A stretch of DNA of 64,000 nucleotides, taken from the NCBI GenBank assembly GCA_902621165.1, contig CACNKX010000004.1, forward strand, positions 86,912-150,911, written 5' to 3'. The notes below the pieces were generated by a model. The model was not told the origin of the DNA. It saw nothing but the letters and a program-made list of their open reading frames with translations, and ran no database searches. Both the position numbers and the translations under genes were made by a program. Source of the DNA: an uncultured Alphaproteobacteria bacterium. GTDB lineage: Bacteria > Pseudomonadota > Alphaproteobacteria > HIMB59 > GCA-002718135. Below are positions 1 to 9,241 of this stretch, in pieces; the stretch's first letter is position 1, and the number at the start of each line of letters is the position of its first letter.

Positions 1-795
1 GAAACATTTAGGCTGTCATTTACAAACGCTAGTATTGCTGGAGAGGATTATGTTGGTTTTGAAAATTATGAAAAACTATTAGCTAGTTCTAAATTTAGTA
101 AAATAGCAATAAGAACTTTTGTTTGGACGTTTTTTTCAGTTTTACTAAAATTAATTCTTGGAATGATTGGTGCTGTATTGCTCAATGCTAGTTTAAGAGG
201 AAGAACAATTTTTAGAATTTTAGTTTTACCTCCATGGGTAGTTCCAATTGCTATTGGTGCACTTGGATGGATGTGGGTATATAATGGCCATTTTGGAATT
301 TTATCAGGAATAGGTATTAGGCTTGGCATACTAGATGGTCCATTTAGTTTTTTAGCTTACAAACAAAGTGCTTTTATTGCTACAATGGTTACAGATGTTT
401 GGGTAGGTACTCCTTTCGTAACTTTATTTTTTTTAGCAGGAATGCAAGCAGTACCAAAAGATCTTTATGAAGCTGCGTACTGTGATGGAGCAGGAAGATT
501 TAGACGTTTTTACCACATAACACTTCCTCAAATAACGCCAGTCATAATTTCGATGTCTCTAATCTCAGCAGTTTCAACTTTTGTCTCATTCGATATTATT
601 TTTATTATGACTGAAGGCGGACCTAGAGGTGCTACAACAACATTAATCATTGACACCTACAAAATGGCTTTAGGGAATTACAAATTTGGAAGAGGTTCAG
701 CTAGAGCAGTAATGATAGTCTTAATGATCACTACTTTTGCAATTTTTTATTTCTATTTGCTATCAAGAATAAATAAAAAGGTATCTCATGGATAA
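1..795 (+). CDS. Carbohydrate ABC transporter permease, MalF/UgpA type (5' truncated)
   Basis: Inner-membrane subunit of a binding-protein-dependent sugar importer. The reading frame is open from base 1 with no start, so the gene begins upstream of the window; at least 264 residues are present. Hydrophobic segments alternate with short loops, and an EAA loop (EAAYCDGAGRFRRF, coded near 470-512) is the ATPase contact site of this family. It overlaps the next permease by 8 bases, which implies translational coupling. The pair plus the binding protein at 1700 form one importer; its ATPase is not in the visible part and may lie upstream. The neighbouring NagA and NagB-II genes suggest an N-acetylated amino sugar or its oligomer as substrate, which is inference from context. 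Confidence 0.93.
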   Translation, partial: ETFRLSFTNASIAGEDYVGFENYEKLLASSKFSKIAIRTFVWTFFSVLLKLILGMIGAVLLNASLRGRTIFRILVLPPWVVPIAIGALGWMWVYNGHFGILSGIGIRLGILDGPFSFLAYKQSAFIATMVTDVWVGTPFVTLFFLAGMQAVPKDLYEAAYCDGAGRFRRFYHITLPQITPVIISMSLISAVSTFVSFDIIFIMTEGGPRGATTTLIIDTYKMALGNYKFGRGSARAVMIVLMITTFAIFYFYLLSRINKKVSHG

Positions 796-1627
796 ATATA
801 GTTTGCCATTAAAAATATTTATGTATTTTTGCATTGTCATATTTTTTATTTTTATATTACTTCCATTTATTGAAATGTTTTATGCTTCACTAAGACCATT
901 AAAACATTTATTTAGATCCCCTTATCAATTCTATTCTGATGACTTATCTTTTTGGGCATATAGAGAAATGTGGAATACCGTTCCTCTTTTAGGAAGATAT
1001 ATTTTTAATAGCTTTTTTATGGCAGTAACCGTTACTTTTTTTACACTCTTATTTGTAGTTCCAGCAGCTTATTCATATGCAAGATTTAACTTTCCTTTTA
1101 AGCAGGGAAGTCTTTGGGTTCTACTTGCTGTTAATATGTTTTCTGGAGCTGTACTTTTAATTCCATTATTTAAATTATTAAGAACTTTTGATTTATTAAA
1201 TACTTATTTTGCAATGATTGTACCTGGTATTGCTTTTTGTATTCCTACTTCAATTTGGTTGCTAAAAGCATATTTTGAAAAAATACCTGTTGAGTTAGAA
1301 GAGGCTGCTTATGTTGATGGAGCTTCAAGAATAGATATTCTTACAAAAATTATTGCCCCCTTAAGTACTCCCGGAATAGTTGTTACTGCCATATACGCAT
1401 TTATTCAAGCCTACGCTCAACAATTTCTTTTTGCCATTACATTCAATTCAATAAGAGAATATATGCCAATAGTTTCAGGATTAACTGAGTTTATAGGATA
1501 TCAATCTGTAAAATGGAACGAAATGATGGCAGCATCAATAGTTGGAGTATTCCCTGTATTAATAGTATTTGTGTTCCTCCAAAAATATATTGTTGAAGGA
1601 TTAACTGCTGGAGCTGTAAAAAACTAG
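788..1627 (+). CDS. Carbohydrate ABC transporter permease, MalG/UgpE type
   Basis: Second inner-membrane subunit of the importer, 279 residues, the usual length for the MalG class. It has an N-terminal membrane anchor, about six hydrophobic segments and the EAA loop EEAAYVDGASRIDI near residues 171-184. The C-terminus ends with the family-typical pattern QKYIVEGLTAGAVKN. Start ATG overlaps the end of the upstream permease. It is followed by the binding protein after 72 bases, so the order permease-permease-binding protein is reversed relative to many sugar operons. Confidence 0.94.
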   Translation: MDKYSLPLKIFMYFCIVIFFIFILLPFIEMFYASLRPLKHLFRSPYQFYSDDLSFWAYREMWNTVPLLGRYIFNSFFMAVTVTFFTLLFVVPAAYSYARFNFPFKQGSLWVLLAVNMFSGAVLLIPLFKLLRTFDLLNTYFAMIVPGIAFCIPTSIWLLKAYFEKIPVELEEAAYVDGASRIDILTKIIAPLSTPGIVVTAIYAFIQAYAQQFLFAITFNSIREYMPIVSGLTEFIGYQSVKWNEMMAASIVGVFPVLIVFVFLQKYIVEGLTAGAVKN

Positions 1628-1699
1628 TAAATCTAGCAAAAACACTCTTGCTTGCGCCTACCTAATAATGCTACGGTCTTTTATATTTACGGAGGAATT

Positions 1700-2911
1700 A
1701 TGAAATTTTTAAAAATTACTTCAATTGCTTCTTTCATATTTTTTCTGTCTTTTGGTTTCAGTGCAAACTCACAAGAATTACATGGCATTCTATGTGGTGG
1801 AGAAATCAGACAAGCAGATATGGATGTAGCAGCTGAATTTGAAAGTGCTAACCCAGGTGTTACTATAAAATGGGAAGCAGTTCCATGGGGAACATGTCAG
1901 GATAAAGTTATAAATTTAGCTATTGCTGGTGATCCAGTTGACTTAGCATATGTTGGATCAAGAACTTTAAAGGGCCTTGCAGAAAATGGTCATATAATTA
2001 ATGTTGATATTCCACAATCACAGATTAATATGTATCAACCAGGTATTTTAAACACTGTTTCACATTTAGGTAAAGTATGGGGATATCCAAGAGCATTTTC
2101 TACTAAAGCTCTATTTATGAATTGTGATTTATTAGAAGAAGCTGGTGTTGCATGTGAGGGTCCTGAAACATGGGATGAATTATACTCAATGGCAGAAGCT
2201 GTAACTAATAATGTGCCTGGTGTTGCTGGAATAGGTCTAACTGGTAAAGATTTTGATAATACTATGCATCAGTTTTTAAATTATTTGTATAGTAATGGCG
2301 GTCAAGTAATTGATCCTGATACAAATACTATTACTTTGAATAGTTCAAACACAGTTGAGGCTTTAGCATTTTATGGAAAATTAGCAAATGTAGCTCAAGA
2401 GGGTCCGTTAGCATATGAGAGATCACAATTAAGAGATCTACTTAATGATAAAAAAATTGCAATGTATATTGATGGACCATGGGGTCGAGGTACTCATAAT
2501 GAAGATCTTAATATGAAAACTGTTAGGATTCCTGCTGGACCACAAGGTAAACAAGGAACTCTATTAATCACTGATAGTATTGCTGTATTTAATAATACTG
2601 GAAATGAGGAAATGGCAAATAAGTTTGCGGCTATGGTTACATCTCCAGAATGGCAGTATAAACTAGATACTGAATGGGGCTTAACTCCAATTATGCAATA
2701 TGATGTTATAGGAAGTGAAGAACCATACAATGATGATTATTGGATGATGTTTATAGATGCAATAGGGGATGGTGGACCAGAACCTTTACTTGTTGACTAT
2801 AAAGCTTTTCAATCAGTTATGAATAACATGATCCAAGGAGCAATTCTTGGTGAAGGTGATCCTGCTGATTTAGTTGCAGAAGCAGCTGAAGAGTTAGAAG
2901 AATACAAATAA
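1700..2911 (+). CDS. Extracellular solute-binding protein (family 1) of sugar ABC importer
   Basis: Periplasmic sugar receptor of 403 residues. I place the start at ATG 1700 because GGAGGAA lies 3 bases upstream at 1691-1697 and because this start gives a clean signal peptide (KFLK n-region, hydrophobic FIFFLSFGF core, likely cleavage near SANS-QE). An in-frame TTG at 1652 would place a polar stretch before the signal and is rejected. The mature part shows the class I sugar-binding pattern of aromatic residues (KWEAVPWG, YGYPRA-like segments). It belongs with the two upstream permeases and probably delivers an amino sugar given the nag genes downstream. A strong stem-loop follows the stop codon. 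Confidence 0.94.
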   Translation: MKFLKITSIASFIFFLSFGFSANSQELHGILCGGEIRQADMDVAAEFESANPGVTIKWEAVPWGTCQDKVINLAIAGDPVDLAYVGSRTLKGLAENGHIINVDIPQSQINMYQPGILNTVSHLGKVWGYPRAFSTKALFMNCDLLEEAGVACEGPETWDELYSMAEAVTNNVPGVAGIGLTGKDFDNTMHQFLNYLYSNGGQVIDPDTNTITLNSSNTVEALAFYGKLANVAQEGPLAYERSQLRDLLNDKKIAMYIDGPWGRGTHNEDLNMKTVRIPAGPQGKQGTLLITDSIAVFNNTGNEEMANKFAAMVTSPEWQYKLDTEWGLTPIMQYDVIGSEEPYNDDYWMMFIDAIGDGGPEPLLVDYKAFQSVMNNMIQGAILGEGDPADLVAEAAEELEEYK

Positions 2912-2923
2912 TCATATTATTAT

Positions 2924-2948
2924 TGCTAGGGCAATATTTGCCCTAGCA
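2924..2948 (+). terminator. Stem-loop after the binding-protein gene
   Basis: Perfect 11-bp inverted repeat (TGCTAGGGCAA, 3-base loop, TTGCCCTAGCA) 12 bases after the stop of the binding protein and 17 bases before the next start. There is no T-tract, so it more likely stabilises the upstream mRNA or partially attenuates than fully terminates. Confidence 0.7.
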
Positions 2949-2965
2949 TCTAATAAAAAATTCAA

Positions 2966-3694
2966 ATGAGTAAATTAACAAGATCATATTTCTCAAAAAT
3001 TAATTCAATTTTAAAGAAGATATTAAAAGAAGAAGAAAAAAAATTCTTACAGTGTGCTAAATTAATTAGTAAATCATATAAAAAAGGTGGGCAGTTATAT
3101 ATTTTTGGAACTGGACATTCTAGATTACTCGGAGAAGAATCATTTCACAGAGCAGGAGGTTTTGCTGCAGCTTGTCCAATAAGAGATGATGATCTCAGTT
3201 TTAAAAAAGGAGCAAGAAAAGCCACTGCTCTAGAAAGAACTCCAAATATTGCAAAAAAAGCTCTCGCTAAATATAAAATTACCAACAAAGATGTATTAAT
3301 GATTGTGTCTAATTCTGGCGTTAATCATGCGCCAGTTGAAGCAGCTTTAATTGCAAAGAAAAAAAAAATAAAAACTATTTCACTAACATCTATTAAATTT
3401 TCTAAACAAGCTCCTCTATCTAAATTAAATAAAAGATTATTTGAAATAACGGATATATTCATTGATAATAAGATTCCACCTGGTGATGCGATTATAAATG
3501 TAAAAGATAATATGGTTGGGCCAGCTTCAACAATTACCGGTTCTTTTATTTTAAATTCTATTTTAATTGAAGTGGCAAATATCTTAAAAAACGAAAAATT
3601 ATTCCCATTTTATATCAGTGTAAATATGCCAAATGCTAAAAAAAATAATGATATATTAGAGAAAAAATTTAGTAAGATTAATCCTCATTTATAA
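2966..3694 (+). CDS. SIS-domain phosphosugar-binding protein, UPF0309-like
   Basis: 242-residue cytoplasmic protein with a single sugar-isomerase (SIS) fold. The N-terminal half has IFGTGHSRLLGEESFHRAGG (about residues 48-67) and the centre has IVSNSGVNHAPVEAAL, both close to the UPF0309 pattern as I remember it; these mark the phosphosugar-binding loops. Members often sit beside amino-sugar genes and are thought to bind or isomerise phosphorylated sugars, but the reaction is not established. Here it lies between the transporter and nagA. The C-terminus is lysine-rich. Start ATG has no strong ribosome site, so it may be translated from read-through of the preceding message. Confidence 0.82.
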   Translation: MSKLTRSYFSKINSILKKILKEEEKKFLQCAKLISKSYKKGGQLYIFGTGHSRLLGEESFHRAGGFAAACPIRDDDLSFKKGARKATALERTPNIAKKALAKYKITNKDVLMIVSNSGVNHAPVEAALIAKKKKIKTISLTSIKFSKQAPLSKLNKRLFEITDIFIDNKIPPGDAIINVKDNMVGPASTITGSFILNSILIEVANILKNEKLFPFYISVNMPNAKKNNDILEKKFSKINPHL

Positions 3695-3748
3695 TTTTCT
3701 AAATTTTTTTAAAAATCACGAAATTGCTATATAAGATATTGAAGTTAG

Positions 3749-4843
3749 ATGACTGATCAAAATAAAGTTAGCGGAAAAATTATAAATCATAATTCTTCCT
3801 ATATTGGTGATGTATATTTCAATGAAAAAATTATTGACTTGAAAATAAAAGACTCTGTAGATTATGATAACATTATAATTCCTGGATTTGTTGATCTACA
3901 TTGTCATGGTGGTAATGGTTTTGATGTAATGGAGGGCATACAATCAATTATTGAAATGTCAAAATATCATTTGCGGCATGGGACAACTTCAATAATGCCA
4001 ACTACTTGGACTAATACCTTAGAAAATACTATTTCAGCCTTAAAAGGATTTAATGAAATAAAGAGAGATAATGGTAATAATATCCTTGGCGTTCATTTAG
4101 AGGGACCTTTTATAAATCCTAATAAACTTGGTGCTCAACCAAATTTGACTGAAAAACCATCTTTAGATTTTATAAAAAAAATTCTTGAAATTTCTGATGT
4201 AAAAATAATTACTTTAGCTCCAGAAATTGATGGAATGCAAGAATTTATAAATGATTTAGTGGAGTTAAATATTAAGATTCAATTTGGTCACACTTTGGCA
4301 GACTTTGATTGCTGTGAAAAAATTATGAAATATCATGAAATTGGTTTTACACATTTGTATAATGCTATGTCTGGTAATGATCATAGATCCCCAGGAGTTT
4401 TATCAGCTGCTCTTTTAAAAGGAAAATATGCTGAAATAATTTGTGATAATATTCATGTTAGTAAAGAAGCAATAAAAATTGCAAAAAAATGTATTCCTGG
4501 GTTGTATGCCATAACAGATTCTATTAACGCTAGCGGACTGAATGATGGAGAATATATTTTTGCAAAAAATAATATTAAAAAAGAAAATGATTCAGTAAAA
4601 ATTAAGTCTGACGGTACTTTAGCAGGAAGTATTGTTACTATGGATCAAACTTTTAAAAATTTAATATCAATGAATTTTTCATTAGAAGAAGCAGTTGCTT
4701 TAACTAGTTATAATGCTTCTAAATATATGAATCTAGATAATGTGGGTATAATTCAAAAAAATTTTTTAAGTAATTTTCTTATTTTAGATAAAGAATTTAA
4801 TCTTAAAGAAGTTTATTTAAGAGGAAAAAAAATTAATGTCTAG
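3749..4843 (+). CDS. nagA: N-acetylglucosamine-6-phosphate deacetylase
   Basis: Amidohydrolase-superfamily enzyme that removes acetate from N-acetylglucosamine 6-phosphate in the cytoplasm. Length is 364 residues, slightly short of the usual 380. Visible catalytic and metal residues are HCH at 51-53, the metal-ligand Glu in HLEGP (E118), GHT at 180-182, THLYNAM with H202, and the catalytic Asp in ITDS (D257). The order matches NagA. It overlaps the downstream NagB-II-type gene by 8 bases, so deacetylation and deamination are translationally coupled. Together with the upstream transporter this defines an amino-sugar catabolic operon. Confidence 0.93.
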   Translation: MTDQNKVSGKIINHNSSYIGDVYFNEKIIDLKIKDSVDYDNIIIPGFVDLHCHGGNGFDVMEGIQSIIEMSKYHLRHGTTSIMPTTWTNTLENTISALKGFNEIKRDNGNNILGVHLEGPFINPNKLGAQPNLTEKPSLDFIKKILEISDVKIITLAPEIDGMQEFINDLVELNIKIQFGHTLADFDCCEKIMKYHEIGFTHLYNAMSGNDHRSPGVLSAALLKGKYAEIICDNIHVSKEAIKIAKKCIPGLYAITDSINASGLNDGEYIFAKNNIKKENDSVKIKSDGTLAGSIVTMDQTFKNLISMNFSLEEAVALTSYNASKYMNLDNVGIIQKNFLSNFLILDKEFNLKEVYLRGKKINV

Positions 4844-5858
4844 TTCTCAAGTTTTATTGGAAGCACTTTCAATTCCAAATAAAATTAATCATTTTAGCTT
4901 GAATGATAAAAATAATTATCAGGAAATATCAAATTTAATATCAGAAAAAAAGATTGATTATGTTGTTACTGTTGCAAGAGGTACTTCAGATTGTGCTGCT
5001 CTTTATTTGTCTTATATGTTTGCAAAATATCTTGGTCTACCAACGTACAGCATGCCTCCATCTATAATAACTTTAGAAGAATCAAAATTTAATTTTTCGA
5101 GAGCATTAGTTTTCATTATTTCTCAATCAGGAAAAAGTGAAGATTTGGTTGAATGTCATAAAATGGTACAAAAAATGGGAGCAAAGACTATATTAATAAG
5201 TAATAACTTAAATAGCCCAATTGCAAACACATCCAATTATTTTTTTGATATAAATGCTGGAGAAGAAAAAAGTGTTGCAGCGACAAAAACTTTTGTTTTG
5301 TCTTTATTGATAATTTTAAAGCTTGTTTTTAATACTCTTAATAAAAAAGATATTAATAAACAAATTGAAAAGTTAAGTGATCATTTAATTTTAGATAATC
5401 AAAATCAATGGAATCCAAATATATTAGATAAAACTATAAGTAATGGATACATAATTAGTAGAGGTGTTGGATATGCAATTTCTAATGAAATATCTTTAAA
5501 GTTTAAAGAGTTATGTCAAGAAATGATAGAACCTTTCAGTAGTGCTGAAGTAATGCATGGGCCAAAAAGCTTGATACAAAACTCATTCAAATTATTTACT
5601 ATATCGCTTAGAGATAAAAGTGGGATGATAGTAGCAAAAGATGCTAGTCAAATTATTTCATTAACCAATCTTCACTATGAAATAACCTATGATAAAAAAT
5701 CTAACACTGAACTTCTATATAGCCCTAATGATATGATAGAGTTAGATCCAATTATAGTTCTATCAAAATTTTATCCATGGATAATTAATTACTCTTTTCA
5801 AAAGGGATTAGATCCAGACAATCCTAGATATTTAACTAAAGTAACACAAACATTCTAA
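4836..5858 (+). CDS. Double-SIS glucosamine-6-phosphate deaminase, NagB-II/AgaS type
   Basis: 340 residues with two SIS domains and no glutaminase domain, so it is not GlmS but the isomerising deaminase that turns glucosamine 6-phosphate into fructose 6-phosphate and ammonia. The first SIS loop is VARGTSDCAALYLSYMF, followed by ISQSGKSEDLVECHKM; the motif EEKSVAATKTFVLS is characteristic of this group; the second domain has SRGVGYAISNEISLKFKELCQE and EVMHGPKSL. The C-terminus (DPDNPRYLTKVTQTF) is nearly invariant in the family. Position directly after nagA supports this role over galactosamine-specific AgaS, although that cannot be excluded. Confidence 0.88.
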   Translation: MSSSQVLLEALSIPNKINHFSLNDKNNYQEISNLISEKKIDYVVTVARGTSDCAALYLSYMFAKYLGLPTYSMPPSIITLEESKFNFSRALVFIISQSGKSEDLVECHKMVQKMGAKTILISNNLNSPIANTSNYFFDINAGEEKSVAATKTFVLSLLIILKLVFNTLNKKDINKQIEKLSDHLILDNQNQWNPNILDKTISNGYIISRGVGYAISNEISLKFKELCQEMIEPFSSAEVMHGPKSLIQNSFKLFTISLRDKSGMIVAKDASQIISLTNLHYEITYDKKSNTELLYSPNDMIELDPIIVLSKFYPWIINYSFQKGLDPDNPRYLTKVTQTF

Positions 5859-5859
5859 T

Positions 5860-7473
5860 TTGAATAATATTGATATAGCAATTATTGGAGCAGGTTCTGC
5901 AGGAAGTATAATAGCAAATAAACTTCTGACTAAAACTAATTTTAATATAGTCCTTATTGAGGCTGGGCCTAAAGATAACAATCCTATCATTGACGTTCCT
6001 CTTGGTTATGGAATGACATTTTATAATAAAAAAATTAATTGGAACTTCTACTCGGAAAAACAAGATAATTTATTCAATAGGCAAATATATTATCCGAGAG
6101 GTAAAGTTTTAGGTGGCTCTGGCTCAATAAATGCAATGGTCTATGCAAGAGGATTAGAAACAGATTATGAAAATTGGGGTAGCAATAAGGAATGGAGTTT
6201 TGAAAATATAAAAAAAGTATACAGTTCTATGGAGCAACAAATAAATCATGATAAAGAATTTCTTACAAAAGAAAAGATTCCAGTAAATAATGTAAGTAAG
6301 CATCATCATTCAATTTTAGAATATTTTTTTAATGCTAGTAATGAAATTGGTATTAAAAAAAATACAAATTTAACTACATCAATCGAAAATCAAGTAGGTC
6401 ATTATAATATTAATACTTACAACGGTACTAGACATTCATCATCAAAAGTATTTTTAAAGCCTGTAATAAAAAATCCAAGACTTACAATATTAGACAATAC
6501 TCAAGTTAAAAATTTAATAATTAAAGATAAAAAAATTACTGGTATTAAAATTCAAAATAAATCAATAGAACAAATCATACACTTATCTCATGGAGCAATT
6601 TTATGTTCTGGTTCTATAATGACACCTTATTTGTTAATGCATTCTGGTATTGGTGATAAAGAACATTTAAAAAAATTTGATAAAGAAATAGTAATTGATA
6701 ATTCTAATGTTGGAAGAAATCTTCAGGATCATCTTGGGTTAGATTATTTATTTAAAACTCACCATCATTCACTAAATAAATCGTTAGGAACTTGGCCAGG
6801 CAGAATTACTTCTGTATTAAAATATATTTATAATAGGAAAGGACCATTATCACTAAGTATTAATCAGTCTGGGGGATATGTAAATTGGAATTCAAAACAT
6901 CATTATCCCAACTTGCAGATATATTTCAATCCATTGACTTATTCTATTACTCATAAAAATAAAAGACCTCTTCTAAAAACTGACAAATTTAATGGTTTTA
7001 TTATTGGTTATAATTCTTGTCGACCAAAAAGTTTGGGTAGAGTTGCATTGAACTCTCCTAATTTTGAAGATGCTCCATTAATTGATCCAAATTTTCTATC
7101 ACATGAAGAAGATATATATGATGTTAAATGCGCAATTAATTTTTCTCAAGTTTTGGCGAATACAAATAGTATAAAAAAAATAAGAAATGAAAGTGTTAAG
7201 CATGATCTTTTAAATGCTACTGAAGAAGAAATGATTGATCACTTTAAATCTAATGCAGTTTCTATATATCACCCTTGTGGTACTTGTAAAATGGATGAAG
7301 ATCCTAAAAAGGGAGTTGTTTCTGAAAGATTAAAAGTTCATGGAATGGAGAATCTTTGGATTGCTGATGCATCTGTTTTTCCAAATATTACTTCTGGCAA
7401 TATAAATGCCCCTGTAATGATGCTTGCTAATCTTGGAAGTAAATTTATTATTGAGGATTTAAATAAGATTTAA
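5860..7473 (+). CDS. GMC-family FAD-dependent oxidoreductase
   Basis: 537-residue flavoprotein of the glucose-methanol-choline family. The Rossmann motif GAGSAGS is at residues 10-16, signature 1 (GKVLGGSGSINAMVYARG) near 81-98, and the catalytic His in YHPCGTCKM near 467 with SGNINAPVMM close to the C-terminus. The start is TTG at 5860, one base after the preceding stop. There is no signal peptide. Family members oxidise alcohols, choline or sugars; BetA is the best known, but no betaine genes are near. In this operon, next to an enolase-superfamily dehydratase, oxidation of a sugar or amino sugar to its lactone or acid is a reasonable inference. Confidence 0.88.
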   Translation: MNNIDIAIIGAGSAGSIIANKLLTKTNFNIVLIEAGPKDNNPIIDVPLGYGMTFYNKKINWNFYSEKQDNLFNRQIYYPRGKVLGGSGSINAMVYARGLETDYENWGSNKEWSFENIKKVYSSMEQQINHDKEFLTKEKIPVNNVSKHHHSILEYFFNASNEIGIKKNTNLTTSIENQVGHYNINTYNGTRHSSSKVFLKPVIKNPRLTILDNTQVKNLIIKDKKITGIKIQNKSIEQIIHLSHGAILCSGSIMTPYLLMHSGIGDKEHLKKFDKEIVIDNSNVGRNLQDHLGLDYLFKTHHHSLNKSLGTWPGRITSVLKYIYNRKGPLSLSINQSGGYVNWNSKHHYPNLQIYFNPLTYSITHKNKRPLLKTDKFNGFIIGYNSCRPKSLGRVALNSPNFEDAPLIDPNFLSHEEDIYDVKCAINFSQVLANTNSIKKIRNESVKHDLLNATEEEMIDHFKSNAVSIYHPCGTCKMDEDPKKGVVSERLKVHGMENLWIADASVFPNITSGNINAPVMMLANLGSKFIIEDLNKI

Positions 7474-7476
7474 TTC

Positions 7477-8577
7477 ATGAAAATAGTTAAACTTGAAACA
7501 TTCACAAAACCATATGTAAGTTTTGTAAAAATAACAGTTGAGGATGGTTCAATTGGTTATGGTCAAATGTCAACTTATCATGCAGATATAACAGCTCAAA
7601 TTTTTCATAAACAAGTAGCACCCTGGGTTATAGGAAAAGAATATTTTGATTTCGATGATTTAGAAGATTTTGTCTTTGAAAGAGAGCATAAATTTCCAGG
7701 ATCCTATCTTTTACGTGCAATTGCTGGTTTAGATACAGCCTTGTGGGATTTGAAAGGTAAAATCGAAAGTAAACCTGTAGTCTCATTGATAGGAGGATCT
7801 CCAGGAAATTTAAGAATATATGGTTCATCAATGAAAAGAGATATTACACCGAATGATGAAGCAAATAGATTTAAAAAACTCTTTGATGAAAAGGGTGTTG
7901 ATGCATTTAAATTTAGAGTTGGTTCAGAATGTGGAAGAGGGATCGATGAATGGGAAGGAAGAACGACTAGTATAGTAAAAACAATAAATTCGACTCTAGA
8001 TAAAAGTGTAATTAAGATGGTCGACGCAAACAGTTGTTATAGCTCTGTTCAAGCAATAGAAATTGGGAAACTTTTAGAAGATAATGATGTTACTCATTTT
8101 GAAGAACCTTGCCCTTACTGGAAACCAGAAGAAACAAAAAAAGTTACTGATAGTTTGAAGATAGACGTTACTGGGGGAGAACAAGATTGTGATCTCAGAA
8201 TTTGGAGAGATATGGTTAAAAGAAAAATTGTAAATATTTTTCAGCCAGATGTTATGTACATGGGGGGATTAACAAAAGCTTTGAAGGTTGCGAAAATTAT
8301 TGAAAAGGGTGGTTTTATATGCACTCCACATACAGCTAATTTATCTTTAGTAACAATTTGTACAATGCATTTTTTAAAAGCAATAAATAATTCAGGTCCC
8401 TATCTTGAATTTTCAATTGAAGGTAAAGATTATTATCCATGGCAACAGAATTTATTTTTAGGCGATCCTTTTAAAATATCTGATGGAATGGTTAAAATTG
8501 AAGATACTCCTGGTTGGGGTATAGAGATTAATCCTGATTGGTTAGAGAAATCAGAATATAAAAAGACAGAAATATAA
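7477..8577 (+). CDS. Enolase-superfamily (mandelate racemase/muconate cycloisomerase-like) enzyme, probable acid-sugar dehydratase
   Basis: 366 residues with the N-terminal capping domain and C-terminal barrel of the superfamily. Metal ligands are visible in VDANSC (D183), FEEP (E209/E210) and GGEQ (E235). A D258 (FQPD) and H285 (CTPHTAN) form the His-Asp dyad of the mandelate-racemase subgroup. On the opposite face the usual KxK is KFR at 145-147, so the second base is Arg. Such enzymes abstract the alpha proton of sugar acids and eliminate water. It follows the GMC oxidoreductase by 3 bases, so I infer an oxidise-then-dehydrate branch. The exact sugar acid cannot be read from the sequence. 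Confidence 0.85.
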   Translation: MKIVKLETFTKPYVSFVKITVEDGSIGYGQMSTYHADITAQIFHKQVAPWVIGKEYFDFDDLEDFVFEREHKFPGSYLLRAIAGLDTALWDLKGKIESKPVVSLIGGSPGNLRIYGSSMKRDITPNDEANRFKKLFDEKGVDAFKFRVGSECGRGIDEWEGRTTSIVKTINSTLDKSVIKMVDANSCYSSVQAIEIGKLLEDNDVTHFEEPCPYWKPEETKKVTDSLKIDVTGGEQDCDLRIWRDMVKRKIVNIFQPDVMYMGGLTKALKVAKIIEKGGFICTPHTANLSLVTICTMHFLKAINNSGPYLEFSIEGKDYYPWQQNLFLGDPFKISDGMVKIEDTPGWGIEINPDWLEKSEYKKTEI

Positions 8578-8581
8578 AATA

Positions 8582-9241
8582 ATGATTAAAAATATAATTT
8601 TTGATTTTGATGGAGTAATAGTTGATAGTGAGGTCTTAGCTTCTAAGGCATTTTCCAAATATTTTAGTAAATTTGATCAATCTATTAAAGAGGAGCAATT
8701 CTATAAATATGCTGGAAAAAAAACAGTCGAAGTAATAGATTTATTATCTGATAAATATAAGATTGAAAACAAAGAAAAATTTACAAATGAAATATTTGAT
8801 ATTGTTTCAGAAGTTTATTCCAAGGATTTAAAACTAGTTGATGGAGCAAAAGATTATATTAGTAAATCAGATAGAAATCACTTTATTGGATCTAACAGTA
8901 ATAAGGATAGAATTTTCGATGGATTGAAGCTTGTTGGGTTAGATAAATTTTTTTTGAGTAATCAGGTTTATTCATTCGATATGGTAAAAAGACCAAAACC
9001 TGATCCAGATATATACTTAAAGGTTTTAAATGATAATTCACTTATTAGAGAAGAGTCAGTCATTATTGAAGATAGTGGCGTAGGTGTTAAAGCAGCAACT
9101 GCAGCAGGAGTAAGGGTATTTGGTCTTACTGCAGGAAAACATTGGCATTCAGATAGAGATACAAATGAATTATTTGACAATGGTGCTTTGAATGTATTTA
9201 GTGATTATGAAAGTTTAGGTAAGGCAATAGAGGAGCTTTAA
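8582..9241 (+). CDS. HAD-superfamily sugar-phosphate phosphatase/mutase-like hydrolase
   Basis: 219 residues. HAD motif I is DFDGVIVDSE (nucleophile D8, acid D10), motif II falls at the GSNSN segment, motif III is the Lys of KRPKPDPDIY, motif IV is IEDSGVGVKAA. A helical cap lies between motifs I and II, as in beta-phosphoglucomutase and 2-deoxyglucose-6-phosphatase relatives. It is co-directional with the amino-sugar genes with a 4-base gap and abuts the next gene, so it probably acts on a sugar phosphate of the same route. Phosphatase versus mutase cannot be decided. Confidence 0.85.
   Translation: MIKNIIFDFDGVIVDSEVLASKAFSKYFSKFDQSIKEEQFYKYAGKKTVEVIDLLSDKYKIENKEKFTNEIFDIVSEVYSKDLKLVDGAKDYISKSDRNHFIGSNSNKDRIFDGLKLVGLDKFFLSNQVYSFDMVKRPKPDPDIYLKVLNDNSLIREESVIIEDSGVGVKAATAAGVRVFGLTAGKHWHSDRDTNELFDNGALNVFSDYESLGKAIEEL

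Noticed and set aside
1652..1699. TTG-initiated 16-residue extension of the first binding protein
   Set aside because: It places polar residues ahead of a good signal peptide, and the ribosome site points to ATG 1700.
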